Notes: a model not told the origin generated them from the letters alone. 64,000 nucleotides of DNA from Pseudeuparius sepicola (GCA_963920635.1 OY987298.1:36735787-36799786), one strand, 5' to 3'; counted from the first letter of the stretch, positions 33,501 through 38,800 are shown. Program-made: numbers and translations.

Positions 33501-34106
33501 TACACTTTCACTAGAATATTATGTGCTTTTATAATTTTGCTCCGGAAAAAACTGGGAAAACAGCCAAATAACCACGGAACACCAAGGTGAAAGACTAATG
33601 AAAACAAACAAGGTGCAAACGCAAACAAGCAACGAACATTTTAGGTTAAGTCCTACTTTCACAGAACACTAGCGTTTTCTGACAAATCAGAATTTATTTT
33701 AAGAATTGTGACAAATAAGGTAAAAATAACGTATATTATGGTATACACAATAAACAAAAATAAAGGAAAATAACCTTATTATGGACGACCTTATGTCAAA
33801 CTACGACTGCGCATGCTCAAATGTCAAAATAACGTCAAAAAAGAGCGCGACGTTATTTATTTCTGCAATAACTCTCTATTATTTAAATTGCATACCTTTA
33901 TCAATAACATCAGAAGACACACAGCAGGGACACGTGTCAAGCTTTACACACCTCCCTGGACCTCAATGTGATTACCTGGATAAAATAAAATAATTTCAGG
34001 TGATTGAGGACTTCCACAAGCTGGATATAATGATTACGAAGTTTTATTAGAACCACCGACACAGGAAGAATCCGAAAAAACTATAAACCCATTAAAATCT
34101 TTATGA
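3457..34106 (+). CDS. Spliced gene: secreted PAN/apple-domain protein with Pro/Tyr-rich tail (7-exon model)
   Basis: The model joins 3457-3556, 15875-16010, 16298-16653, 21535-21735, 24869-25331, 29450-30003 and 34009-34106, giving 636 codons with the stop. All junctions have GT/AG sites and agree in phase (1, 2, 1, 1, 2, 1). Domain order: signal peptide (about residues 1-22), one PAN domain (35-121; cysteines at 35, 62, 66, 73, 88 and 121), a His/Ser-rich linker (about 122-197), then a long Pro-, Tyr-, Gly- and Arg-rich region to the end. PAN domains bind proteins or carbohydrates outside the cell. The low-complexity tail suggests a matrix or cuticle-associated protein, which is inference. 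Introns make up about 94% of the locus and hold most of the mobile elements listed here. Extra exons in the 12-kb intron 1 cannot be excluded. I do not recognise a specific orthologue. Confidence 0.72.
4117..6115. mobile_element. Long inverted-repeat element carrying a nested insertion
   Basis: About 4300-4575 matches the reverse complement of about 5875-6110, including TCTAATTTTTGCAGATAG, CTTTTGGATTATA and TGATATTTGCTTTTCCC. The left outer end is taken at TACCGGGTGTCCC (4117). The right outer end is less clear. The centre was invaded by the separate element at 4606-5592. Arms are about 85% alike by eye. No coding sequence. Confidence 0.6.
4606..5592. repeat. Nested element with ACCGACTTCAAAA ends, hairpin head and tandem-repeat body
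   Basis: It starts at TTAAAACCGACTTCAAAA and ends at TTTTGAAGTCGGTTAAAA, a terminal inverted repeat. The head (4606-5010) is a foldback: 4606-4760 returns inverted at 4835-5010, with the same GTGCATAC block near each tip. The body (about 5045-5530) holds five imperfect copies of a ~110-bp unit with ATCGAAATCGGTCCAATATG and a (C)CCTATTT...CCCTTAGG block. I infer a non-autonomous DNA transposon; the superfamily is not settled. Confidence 0.6.
6116..6679. other. Intron 1, no gene seen
   Basis: AT-rich. It includes a terminus-like AACACCCTGTACAT at 6480-6493 that may be the end of an old element. The open frame 6289-6522 has no recognisable domain. Confidence 0.4.
6680..7070 (+). repeat. R4 repeat, copy a
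   Basis: About 380 bp recurs in the same orientation at 59060-59437. Shared blocks include ACAATACTCCAAACTA, ATTTTGTCTTCGTTGCCATTT, TTTGTCCAGCGCTCT and GATCGAAGGCAGAAAAACATG. No coding potential is evident in either copy. Confidence 0.75.
7071..7428. other. Unassigned intronic DNA with a G-run end
   Basis: Contains a G-run followed by CTCAAGCCCC (about 7171-7192). This resembles the G/C-run ends of the elements at 16720-19300 and 39750-39815, so it may be the edge of a related element. Confidence 0.4.
7803..8165 (-). pseudogene. Tc1-type transposase, C-terminal fragment with frameshifts
   Basis: Read from 8165 leftwards across shifting frames it gives RPIVVPYVLREF, then NDNARPY (second catalytic Asp region), then WPSL and a damaged DLNPIE-like region (catalytic Glu), and ends near HDIDNLI, PRRC and HGG. 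This order is diagnostic of the Tc1 family. No single frame spans it, so it is dead. The fragment was not visible as a long open frame; I found it by reading the - strand in three frames. Confidence 0.75.
8170..9995. repeat. Insertion inside the Tc1 element, with a foldback
   Basis: Separates the two transposase halves. Within it, about 8440-8640 returns inverted at about 8745-8965 (shared blocks ATGGCATTGTTGCCTACTTATTTCC-like and GGTGGCTTTG). GGCCGCCC motifs lie near both ends (about 8199 and 9960-9993). The remainder (9000-9530) is extremely AT-rich. The open frame at 9535-9801 has no recognisable domain. Confidence 0.5.
9866..10615 (-). pseudogene. Tc1-type transposase, N-terminal fragment
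   Basis: The 249-aa frame has an N-terminal helix-turn-helix (about residues 34-75, ISQRDVAETLNTSKSVTNRL), a second DNA-binding part, and the start of the catalytic core with WVQEHLNWHQQEWTSIFF, FGLRPDS and PGNAERLAA. The first catalytic Asp of the family's FSDE motif is Gly here (FFSGEPRFG). Family similarity stops after HTFRGG (residue ~203); the rest is unrelated inserted sequence. Both lesions make the protein inactive. Confidence 0.85.
10970..13400. other. Intron 1, no gene identified
   Basis: 2.4 kb of AT-rich DNA. One - strand frame near 11210-11356 looks protein-like (PKLPSDLANACKKAAFMVRL) but I cannot assign it. CACCCTGTATA near 13256 is another terminus-like relic. Confidence 0.4.
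13401..15002. mobile_element. R1 family element, copy a
   Basis: Terminal inverted repeats of about 30 bp (ACAGTGTGTTCCCGGATTG... at 13401, inverted at 14960-15002, both with TTGGACGACT) enclose the R1 core. Blocks include CAAGTGTACCATCGAATCCC at about 14078, inverted at about 14540-14560, and GATTTTACGGATTTGTACAG near 14860. The left part (13560-13960) holds further internal foldback repeats of ~150 bp. The 161-aa open frame at 14524-15009 (-) runs through conserved repeat sequence and shows no domain. Confidence 0.65.
15130..15856. mobile_element. R2 family element, copy b, ending next to exon 2
   Basis: Carries R2 blocks (GTTGGCCATGGATG, ACAGCTGTCC, GCGAGATAATCGCGGTGGTA). Its right end (about 15853) lies some 20 bp before exon 2, so the branch point and most of the polypyrimidine region for that acceptor are transposon-derived or very close to it. 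A smaller element (15482-15720) is nested in it. Confidence 0.6.
15482..15720. mobile_element. Short MITE nested in R2 copy b
   Basis: About 240 bp with ~28-bp terminal inverted repeats: GCCGTTGAGAGAAGGAATGA at the left and the inverse of TTATTCCTTCACTCAACGG at the right, both continuing into (A)TAAGAGGCGC. No coding capacity. It interrupts otherwise continuous R2 sequence, which shows it inserted later. Confidence 0.75.
15875..16010 (+). CDS. Exon 2: N-terminal half of PAN/apple domain
   Basis: Acceptor TTTTTCAG at 15874 and donor GG|GTAAGT at 16010/16011. It encodes residues 34-79, including CYERLAIGQRLNP and the cluster CQTIC...GCKAFSFG. This is the classic PAN pattern: an opening Cys, a central helix with CxxxC, then Cys plus an aromatic strand. 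The acceptor lies only about 20 bp beyond the end of an R2 mobile element. Confidence 0.85.
16298..16653 (+). CDS. Exon 3: C-terminal half of PAN domain plus His/Ser-rich linker
   Basis: Acceptor TTTATAG at 16297 in phase 2, donor CTCAG|GTAAAT at 16653/16654 in phase 1. The frame continues with IGAKGNGTCELS and closes the PAN domain at LYIKKLGC (Cys121). It then becomes rich in His, Ser, Gly and Pro (for example SDSHHSHTYLHDLNPSSSSY). This composition is common in insect cuticle and matrix proteins. Confidence 0.85.
17147..18338. mobile_element. R3 family element, copy a: long-TIR transposon with transposase remnant
   Basis: Starts TACAGGGTGAGTTTTTT and ends in the inverse (ACTCACTCTC). Arms of several hundred bp share GGATCTCGGAAACAAGCAG, AGCTAGAACAAAGGTTAAAT and the TTGTTACATTTTGTTACCAG block. 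The centre encodes the C-terminal tail of a transposase (17785-18015). It is a deletion derivative that cannot move itself. Confidence 0.8.
17785..18015 (+). pseudogene. Transposase C-terminal remnant (Tc1/mariner superfamily)
   Basis: Reads through one frameshift and one stop. First comes a damaged PRSPDLTPCDFFLWG-like stretch (SDPPIVCFGFLFVG). Then comes YETIVELRAAVLEAI, SLRKATNSILKRC and INNNGGLFEHL, which match the C-terminal tail of the mariner-like transposases whose core ends in SPDL...DFFLWG. Everything upstream (HTH and the two catalytic Asp) is missing. A sister copy lies at 62490-62745 on the other strand. Confidence 0.7.
18340..19240. other. Interior of the G-run element, no gene seen
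   Basis: No open frame with recognisable domains. A stretch rich in GTGTT/TTGCC at 19030-19120 is slightly GC-richer and could be a promoter relic of the host element. This is only an impression. Confidence 0.35.
20012..20254. repeat. Near-perfect foldback inside R1 copy b
   Basis: Arms of about 85 bp (20012-20096 and 20168-20254) share ACCCATAATTTTGTTACATT, ATAAAATTGTAT and AAAGCTTGTCGCGAGA, with a ~70-bp loop. High arm identity suggests a recent or gene-converted element. Confidence 0.8.
20325..20695 (+). repeat. Interspersed repeat: ~120-bp tandem pair with ACATACATACAT tail
   Basis: Two units (about 20333 and 20453) share CTACTCTTCAAGCCCTTT, CCCATATTAAGGG and CGGCCAT...TTGAA. A tail follows: AAATTTCAGCTCAATCGGA, GAAGTGGTTCTAATTCAGC and ACATACATACATAG. 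A 3' tail of this form resembles the 3' ends of some insect non-LTR retrotransposons or SINEs. I see no ORF to prove it. Confidence 0.45.
21535..21735 (+). CDS. Exon 4: Pro/Gly/Tyr-rich tail
   Basis: Acceptor TTTTAG at 21534, donor GAAG|GTATGT at 21735/21736. The exon is 201 nt, phase 1 at both ends, so it could be skipped without a frame change. It encodes residues 198-265, with SYPSPHYNSRPHPDEG and PPEYGGYYGNEG, in keeping with the flanking exons. Confidence 0.8.
21860..23660. other. Intron 4, no gene; contains a hairpin
   Basis: AT-rich DNA. TATACAGGGTGCCC at ~22157 looks like an element terminus whose partner I could not find. Open frames at 22241-22441 and 22508-22702 show nothing recognisable. 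Confidence 0.4.
22470..22505. repeat. Perfect 15-bp hairpin
   Basis: CATAGAAGAATCTAC, then a 6-nt loop (TACGAC), then GTAGATTCTTCTATG. A perfect stem; function unknown. Confidence 0.8.
23671..24110 (+). repeat. Alternating tandem repeat (A-B-A-B, ~240-bp higher-order unit)
   Basis: Four ~115-bp units begin near 23671, 23785, 23911 and 24025, each around CCTGGCCTCTTGCCT and ending in an AATGGCCGGCAG...CCTGA block. Units 1 and 3 share AGTACCAAAAATTGG. Units 2 and 4 share AGTACAAGTACTCTACAATA. So an A-B pair of about 240 bp has itself been duplicated. Composition is GC-richer than the surroundings. Confidence 0.8.
24111..24868. other. Intron 4 end; unassigned ORF 24294-24734 (+)
   Basis: The 146-aa frame is Lys/Asn/Ile-rich with no recognisable domain and no splice partner, so I do not call it a gene. 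GC-richer islands (CGGCCGGGCTGGTGGGGTCGG near 24257; GGTGCGGTGCGGTCGG near 24640) punctuate AT-rich DNA. Confidence 0.4.
24869..25331 (+). CDS. Exon 5: Pro/Tyr-rich tail
   Basis: Acceptor TTCGTAG at 24868, donor GATAG|GTAAGT at 25331/25332. It enters in phase 1 and leaves in phase 2. It encodes about 154 residues rich in P, R, D, Y and G, with repeated motifs such as FRPP, FRPRP and YRPRP. If the donor were not used, the frame would stop two bases later (AGG TAA), which supports the splice. The in-frame ATG near the exon start (24873) is not needed as a start. Confidence 0.85.
25415..25960. mobile_element. R3 family element, copy b (single diverged arm)
   Basis: Begins TACAGGGTGAGTTTTTT like the other R3 copies and keeps GGATCTCGGAAACTAG, GGTTAAATGGGGAGAGAA and CGAGATATGACA in the same order. 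No right arm or transposase part is found. It starts 83 bp after the exon 5 donor. Confidence 0.65.
25961..26899. other. Intron 5, no gene seen
   Basis: AT-rich. CCGTAAAGCTGGTTGCACCAAG (about 26159) and CACCGTAAAGC (26219) may mark a small MITE but the ends are unclear. Confidence 0.35.
26900..27674. mobile_element. R6 element: long-TIR transposon with transposase tail
   Basis: Ends ACACTGTGTCCCTGGATGGA and TCCATCCGGGGACACACTGT are inverse to each other. The inverted arms extend for about 280 bp (26900-27180 against ~27390-27674) and share CAGGGTGTTAATAAATTAAG, AGAGAAAACTACCTTTATTT and GCCTAAATACAAATTTTC. The middle codes for a transposase remnant on the - strand. Confidence 0.8.
27210..27345 (-). 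pseudogene. Transposase C-terminal remnant in R6
   Basis: On the - strand it reads LPHDREVLKDRISEAINER, then IIRKVYEKFIKITEKC and VEVGGSYVG. The pattern (L..RI.EA..., a run of basic/aromatic residues, C.E..G) matches the C-terminus of mariner-like transposases, as in R3 but clearly diverged from it. No catalytic part remains. Confidence 0.55.
27797..27870 (-). pseudogene. THAP zinc-finger N-terminal exon fragment, left arm
   Basis: On the - strand it reads CSADGCKSNSKDCVSFFR and then IPKDPEK, the first Cys pair, the aromatic strand and the PKDP motif of THAP domains. It stops at a donor-like GTAAGA (27796-27791) in phase 2. An ATG lies at 27884-27882 but is out of frame. The His/Cys pair that completes the domain is not found nearby, so this is a partial or broken gene. 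Confidence 0.6.
28389..28462 (+). pseudogene. THAP zinc-finger N-terminal exon fragment, right arm
   Basis: Reads CSADGCKTSSKDYITCFS and then FPKDPER, and meets the donor-like GTAATA (28463) in phase 2 at exactly the same place as the left arm. The nearest ATG (28384) is out of frame by two bases, as on the left. Either the first exon is upstream and an acceptor lies at TGCAG (28392), or both copies are frameshifted. THAP domains occur in P-element-type transposases and in host DNA-binding proteins; I cannot tell which source applies. Confidence 0.6.
28463..29449. other. End of intron 5, no gene; contains a short repeated motif
   Basis: A 22-bp unit, ATAGTATTCTCTAGACTTTG, is repeated in tandem at 29078-29121. 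A related copy lies inside the THAP palindrome (about 27984). The neighbouring stretch 28960-29060 is CpG-richer. The short open frames here (28942-29130 -, 29123-29305 +) show no domain. Confidence 0.4.
29450..30074 (+). CDS. Exon 6: Pro/Tyr/Asp-rich tail with alternative 3' end
   Basis: Acceptor TCATTTCAG at 29449 in phase 2 completes an Arg codon with exon 5. The correct frame reads DTRPPPRLPPRPDHDYPRP and continues with repeats such as PYDNYGDRQRPYDKP. It ends either at the strong donor GATG|GTAAGT (30003/30004, phase 1) or, if the intron is retained, at TAA 30072-30074 after a basic end (...TRKFKHHT). A long open frame at 29452-29940 in another phase (Thr-rich) is a shadow. A further possible donor (ATCA|GTGAGT near 29772) sits inside the open frame. 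Confidence 0.8.
30075..30385 (+). other. Possible alternative 3'UTR / start of intron 6
   Basis: Follows the retained-intron stop codon. AATAAA occurs near 30321 and could serve as a poly(A) signal for the short isoform. The stretch carries copies of a motif close to TCCTGCTRGAAG (about 30096 and 30152). No coding frame. Confidence 0.35.
30386..30830. mobile_element. R5 family, half copy
   Basis: Matches one arm of the palindrome at 50018-51194 over its whole length (GGTGATTCAGTTTTATTCTG, CACTTCAACAGGTGATAGAAAA, TTGGTACACGTTATAACGGC). The second arm is absent. It lies in the alternative 3'UTR/intron 6. Confidence 0.8.
30831..31544. other. Intron 6, GC-richer island, no gene assigned
   Basis: 31010-31470 is unusually GC-rich for the window and open in several frames on both strands (31214-31477 +, 31238-31469 -). 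None shows a domain. It contains the 81-bp segment repeated inverted at 36669. Confidence 0.4.
31328..31408. repeat. 81-bp inverted repeat, left copy (exact)
   Basis: Identical by eye over all 81 bases to the reverse complement of 36669-36749. It begins GTACAGTCGCGGACAGTTGG and ends GGAGACGGCAAC. GC-rich. The pair flanks exon 7 and the Tc1-type transposase gene. Confidence 0.85.
31545..32430. mobile_element. R2 family element, copy c
   Basis: Begins CAGTATGATTTTTTAAACTACCACCGCGAT and continues with CTCGCTTATTTTGCGCC, GGACAGCTAAGTGG and AACTTGTCGCGCAATATAAAAA, as in copy a. It ends with the inverse-type blocks near 32350-32400 (GTTGGTTATGGATGCCGATT). No coding sequence. Confidence 0.6.
32560..32690. 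repeat. R6-related terminal fragment
   Basis: Resembles the right end of R6 (AAAGATAAGAAAGTGTTCC..., GTGGACATACTGTATATA against GGGGACACACTGTATATA). Only one end is present, and the MITE at 32691 directly follows it. Confidence 0.5.
32691..32923. mobile_element. Short MITE, ~25-bp terminal inverted repeats
   Basis: Left AGTGTATTTGGAAATGAAAG and right CTTTCATTTCCAAATACACT are exact complements. About 235 bp, non-coding. Confidence 0.8.
32924..33332. other. Intron 6, nothing recognised
   Basis: AT-rich, no open frame of interest on either strand. Confidence 0.5.
33333..33880. mobile_element. MITE-like element, ~21-bp terminal inverted repeats
   Basis: AATAGAGAGTTATTGCAGAAA at 33333 is the inverse of TTTCTGCAATAACTCTCTATT ending at 33880. 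The inner flanks are weakly inverted as well (ACGACCTTA). The open frame 33781-33993 overlaps its right end and is not considered a gene. Confidence 0.65.
34009..34106 (+). CDS. Exon 7: alternative C-terminus
   Basis: Joining donor 30003 to an acceptor at 34007-34008 (GATTGAG|GACTTCC) keeps phase 1 and reads GLPQAGYNDYEVLLEPP and on to TGA at 34104-34106. That composition matches the tail. A stronger-looking acceptor 9 nt upstream (TTTCAG|GTGATTGAG, exon from 34000) is in the same frame but meets TGA at its third codon, giving a much shorter end. Which acceptor is used decides the C-terminus. Confidence 0.55.
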
Positions 34107-34120
34107 CTATAACATAATTA

Positions 34121-34126
34121 AATAAA
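34121..34126 (+). terminator. Poly(A) signal AATAAA of the PAN-domain gene
   Basis: A canonical hexamer 15 nt after the exon 7 stop codon. The 3' end of the convergent Tc1-type transposase gene follows 45 bp further on. Confidence 0.6.
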
Positions 34127-34170
34127 GGCAAGAAATCAAATGCATTTTCCATTATTATATTATATGTATA

Positions 34171-35184
34171 TTAATATTTAGTATACCCACCTTGGGATAG
34201 GATGACTTTCTGAACTCTCCTGCTCATCGAATCTATGAGTTGGCAGCAGAGATCATGGGTTACGACTTCATCCCACGTTTGTTGAATCTTCTGCCAAAGT
34301 GCCTCCCTATTTTCGGGTACGAAGTTCTCCATTGTCCGCGCCATTCTGCCCCACACATTCTCAATGGGATTCAAGTCAGGACTCTTCGCCGGCCATTGCA
34401 ACTTTTCTACGTTGTTTTCGGTGAACCATTCGCGAACTATTCTTGCTGTATGCACAGGAGCGTTATCATGCTGGAAAACGAAGCCATCGGGATACATTTC
34501 CGTTGCAGTTGGTAACAATCCGCCTTCGAGTATCTCGCAATAGCGAGCTGCTGTGAAGCGGTCGTCGATTCTCCAACAAATGCCAGGTCCACGGTAGCTT
34601 ATCCAGGCCCATATGTTGACGGAAAAATGCCCACTCCTTTTCCTGTGTGACACAAATCTTTCGTCATATCTTGAACTCACCGAAGGTCTATATACTCGCA
34701 CTTTGCCATTGTAATGGCTTTGAAAGATCTTTTCGTCGCTAAATATTACCTTCTCCCAATAATGTGGCGGTAAACGCTGAAACTCTCGGCATATCTGCAA
34801 CCTGACTTCCTTATTAGCCTCGGTCAGCTGAATTTTGTTGCTGGCCGTGCGAGATTTCAGATTGGCTGCATCTAATCTCCTTCGGGCAGTTCTAACACTT
34901 GCTGGAAATTGTGTTGCAGATACTGCTTCAACGGCGGATTTAAACGGATTTGCAAGGCAAAAATTAGCTAGTTGCTCATCTTGTTGGTCAGACGTAATTT
35001 TCACATTTCCTCCTCTATGTATGTTTTCCACGCTTCCGGTTTCGTCATATTTCTTCTTTATATTGAAAATGGTGCTTTTAGATACACCAAATTCTTCGGC
35101 CAGTCGGGAAATAGCCCAACCATTTTCTAGTTTGGCGATGATACGGTGCTTGACGGATTCACTCAAACGAGGCATAACGAACAC
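34171..35184 (-). CDS. Tc1-type transposase (DD34E), complete
   Basis: An uninterrupted 337-aa frame, the usual length for the family. The N-terminal helix-turn-helix covers about residues 4-58 (MPRLSESVKHRIIAKLENGW; FGVSKSTIFNIKKKYDETG). A second DNA-binding part follows, then the DDE core: IFSDEKIF (first Asp), FQHDNAPVH (second Asp) and SPDLNPIENVW (Glu), with 34 residues between the last two catalytic residues. Translation may start at the internal Met4. It is convergent with the host gene, its stop codon 45 bp from that gene's AATAAA. I could not identify convincing terminal inverted repeats. An internal block (CCCACCTT) occurs as a direct repeat at ~34187 and ~35234. The frame suggests a recently active element. 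Confidence 0.92.
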   Translation of the reverse strand: MFVMPRLSESVKHRIIAKLENGWAISRLAEEFGVSKSTIFNIKKKYDETGSVENIHRGGNVKITSDQQDEQLANFCLANPFKSAVEAVSATQFPASVRTARRRLDAANLKSRTASNKIQLTEANKEVRLQICREFQRLPPHYWEKVIFSDEKIFQSHYNGKVRVYRPSVSSRYDERFVSHRKRSGHFSVNIWAWISYRGPGICWRIDDRFTAARYCEILEGGLLPTATEMYPDGFVFQHDNAPVHTARIVREWFTENNVEKLQWPAKSPDLNPIENVWGRMARTMENFVPENREALWQKIQQTWDEVVTHDLCCQLIDSMSRRVQKVILSQGGYTKY

Positions 35185-35494
35185 TGTTAGTTACTCTCTC
35201 GAATTAGGATACTGACTAAATAATTTTAGCCCACCCACCTTAGTATTTATACAAAGGGCTAGGAGCAGGTATAATCGATATTTTCAAAATCTACATCCAA
35301 TTCAATATTACAATTATTAAGTTAATCCCCTAAATTTAGTTATATTAAGTGCAGGTAGGTATAATTAATAAATACCTATTTAAAAAGATATAAATATCTA
35401 TGCTAAAATATTTCAACTCAGGTAATCCGATAATCCATTAATTTTGTGCCATACATTTTCTAATTAATATTAAGAGCCCCCATATCTACTTTTA
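35185..35494. other. Flank of the Tc1 transposase gene, no terminus proven
   Basis: AT-rich DNA upstream of the transposase start. Presumably it holds the element's 5' end and promoter, but I see no inverted partner of the downstream flank (34127-34170). Confidence 0.4.
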
Positions 35495-36281
35495 AACATA
35501 TTATACAAATCCTTGAAATCTTTAATTTTTGAGATAATGGCTTGATCTGTTTTTTGTCCGAAAGGACTTCAAAAGCCGCTTATTTTAGCAATCCTGCCAT
35601 TTTCAAATTGCAAATCCAGGGCCGGCTACGATTTTTTTATTCCCCCGATTTTCACAAAAACCATTTAGCCATTTTTTTATTTAAAATCTGACACCACAGC
35701 GTCAATCAGGACAGTCGAAAACCCTTTATATACCAAATTTGAACAAAAAATATAGAGAGAGTTCTATTACAGGATGTCAAAATTGAGCAAAATAGGAAAT
35801 TTAAAGAAACCTCTTCAGGCATCTCTGGCGAGTCAAGTCATAAAAATTCAGCATTTTCAGATGGGGCAGAGAAAAATACCCTGTATTGAATCTTTGCACA
35901 CCAACACTTTGAGTGGTTTTGTTGACAATTAAACTATTTTGACGGGATTCCATGGCACACTTGACTCGCCAAATGCCTGTAAATTTCCTATTTTGCTGAA
36001 CCTTGACATCCTGTAGAATAGATCTCTCTCTAAATTCTTTGTTCAAATTTGGTATATAAAGGGGTTTTAGGGGGATCCTGATTAACGCTGTATTGGTAGA
36101 TTTTAAATAAAAAAACACTCAAAAATCGTAGCCGGACCTGGATTTGCCTTTTGAAAATGATAGGAAGGCTAAAAGAAGCGATTTTTGAAGGCCTTTCACA
36201 CAAAGAATGTTCAGGGATTATCTCCAAAAATAAAGATTTTATTAATTTGCATATGTTTAAAAGTAGACACCCTGTATATTA
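35495..36281. mobile_element. R1 family element, copy c (compact)
   Basis: The left arm starts near TTATACAAATCCTTGAAATC. The right arm ends in the inverse followed by GACACCCTGTATA at 36281. Both carry the R1 blocks (CAGGGCCGGCTACGATTTTT at ~35618, inverted at ~36125; ACTTGACTCGCCAAATGCC at ~35958). The compact fold with no insertion makes this the simplest R1 copy in the window. Confidence 0.7.
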
Positions 36282-36668
36282 AATTATTGTTTTTGAGAAA
36301 TTCTTCGGAATTCTATTGTGGCTCAAATTGACTATGGATTTACCTAATTTCATATTCCTAATTAATACAGGGTGCTGGCAGCAAAGGAAGGAAACTCGAG
36401 AAAAAGCAACTTTTATTGTGGTGTTGATTCTAATCTCAGCCTTGATATTTATTATTTTTTTATTTCATTATCATAAATACTAGACGGTATAGTAACATGA
36501 TAAAATAGTACGAAATATTAAATACCAACACTGGGGTTGGAATTATTACCAGCACAAAGTTGCATTTTCCTCGAATTTTGTTCCTTTGCTGTGAGAGGCT
36601 GGAGGCTGTAATTTGCATTTTATGGTTCTATTTTTAGCAGACCGGCCGGCTGCAGACTCCAGCGCGAT

Positions 36669-36749
36669 GTTGCCGTCTCCGCGCGCCCTGTAACGATAGC
36701 CACGAGAAACCTCTTCAGGTCGTTCGATACCAACTGTCCGCGACTGTAC
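36669..36749. repeat. 81-bp inverted repeat, right copy (exact)
   Basis: Reverse complement of 31328-31408 without a mismatch by eye. Starts GTTGCCGTCTCCGCGCGCCC and ends CCGCGACTGTAC. Confidence 0.85.
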
Positions 36750-36929
36750 ATTCTATCATTAAATAATAGTAAGTGACGTCTCTCTCCAACCTCCTAAGCC
36801 CATTAAAAATCTTGAACTGGCAACCTCCCCACTTGTGGTATACATCGCTGAAAAACTCTCACAATAGTATATTGTACAACTAGCACGGAATGGCTTTCAT
36901 TTTTCACAATTATGTCAATTTTTCAAAAT

Positions 36930-38800
36930 GCAAATGCAAAGCCGGCACCGTTTTTTTATACCTCCGATTTGCACGACACCACGGCATTAATTAGGACACC
37001 CCAAAACCCCATATACCAAGTTTGAACAAAAAATATTCAGGAAGTTCCATTCTGCACGATGTCAAAGTTTCAAAGTTGCGCAAAACAGGAATTTTAAAGG
37101 CAACTGGCATGTCAAGTGTGCCATGAAATCCCCTCAAAACAGCTGAATGGTTTTCTCTGGGCCATCTCAAAATGCAAAATTATACGGGTCAAGAGTGCGC
37201 CGTACGTCGAATACAAATTGGAGGAGGAGACATGAGTGTAATTGTGCGAGTGCAAGTAAAGCAATATACAGGGTGTAACTAAACTGATGGTCAAAAATGA
37301 AACCACGTATTCTTGGAGTCAAAATAAGGGCACTTCTTCATATATTTTTTTCTCCTACGGGCCATAGTTTTTTTTATACAGAGCGTAGAAATTTAGAGAA
37401 AAATACACATATTTCTTAGTATCTCTAGAAGTCTACGAGTAATTTTCTTCAAACTTGGCGTGTCACATGAGCGGATGAGCTGTCAAATTTAAGGTTAATA
37501 TGAAGCTTGTGAGGCCCCCAGTTGCGGAGATACAGGGTGTTATTAAAATTAATTAGTTCAGAAAAATATGAATACCCTGTATAATCGCATTTTTTAAATT
37601 TGTTTTGAATGGTAAATTCAATGGTTAACAAAAACTATCTCTTAGTATTTTTTCATATTCTCAGCTGTTTTTAAATTATTTTCAAAGAACGGCAATGCTG
37701 CAATAAACAAGTCATTCTGTGGATGTCAATTAAACTTGGCATTGTTAGAATTATTTGGCTGCCAACTTTGCACTTTAGTATCAATATTTTGAAAAATTAT
37801 ATTTTCATTTGAAGAATTGACTGATATGCACTTTTGCTATGGACTTGCCAATGGAAATAATAAACATGCGGAAACGCATAGTTGCGTGTTTTGAAAGAGA
37901 CGGCGGTCATTTCGAACATTTAATAATTTAATTTTCTAATAGCAATACCTTTCTTTTATTGTTGTTTTTGCTTTTGTATTTTGTTAAATAAAGTTTAATT
38001 GACATCCACAGATTGCTAGATTTATTCTTAAAGTGACTATTGTTCATTGCAGCGTTGCCGTTCTTTAAAAATAATTAAGAAACGGCTGCGAATATGAAAA
38101 AATACTAAGAGATACTTTTTGTTAACCGTTCTATTCACCACTCAAAACAAATTAAAAAAATGCGATTATACAGGGTATTAATATTTTTGTGAACTAATTA
38201 ATTTTACTAACACCCTGTATCTCCGCAACTGGGAGCCTCAGAAGCTTGGTATTATTGAAAAAATGTTAGGAAACATGAAAGTAATTTATTTTTTACAAAA
38301 TGCCAACCAACAATTAAGAAACAATTTAAATTATTGGACCTTTCACTGTCTAAGATGATACATTTTCTATGCGTTTCCTGTTGTGGCACACCAGCTACCT
38401 TAACTTAACAACTTTAACTTACTGGCAGGTCTCTGTATTTTTTAGACTTAATTCGTGCCTGGGGCGGTTTTGATGTACTCGATATTTGACCCAAAAAAAT
38501 CAGCACCTTGAGATGGAACACTGGAACAGAACTATTATTAGTGGTCCTCTTGGCCATTCAACTGGTTTGAGGGGATTCCATGACACACCTGACTTGCCAG
38601 ATGCCTTCAAAATTCTTATTTTGCTTAACTTTGACAACCTGCAGGGGGGGTGAGAGATTTTAAATTAAAAAAAAAAAACAATAAACGGTTTCGTATAGAA
38701 AAACGTATAGTAAGGTCAAAAGAATCGGTTATTTAACGGTTTTTGAAGGTCTCTCAAATAAAATCAGTTCAGGCGATTATCTCCAAAAATAAAGATTTTA
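36930..38800. mobile_element. R1 family element, copy d, with nested R7
   Basis: The left part (36930-37200: CCAAAACCCCATATACCAAG, GGCATGTCAAGTGTGCCATG) and right part (38330-38800: CTTTCACTGTCTAAGATG, ACTTGCCAGATGCCTTC, ATTATCTCCAAAAATAAAG) are R1 arms. About 1.1 kb of other repeats separates them, including the foldback at 37497-38253. Confidence 0.6.
37497..38253. mobile_element. R7 foldback nested in R1 copy d
   Basis: Arms of ~250 bp share CCAGTTGCGGAGATACAGGG, AAATGCGATTATACAGGGTA-type blocks, GGTTAACAAAAA and TTTAATTGACATCCACAG. The centre (37740-37990) is non-coding. Confidence 0.75.

Noticed and set aside
34187..35240. CCCACCTT blocks as terminal inverted repeats of the intact Tc1 element
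   Set aside because: They are in direct, not inverted, orientation, so they cannot be the termini.
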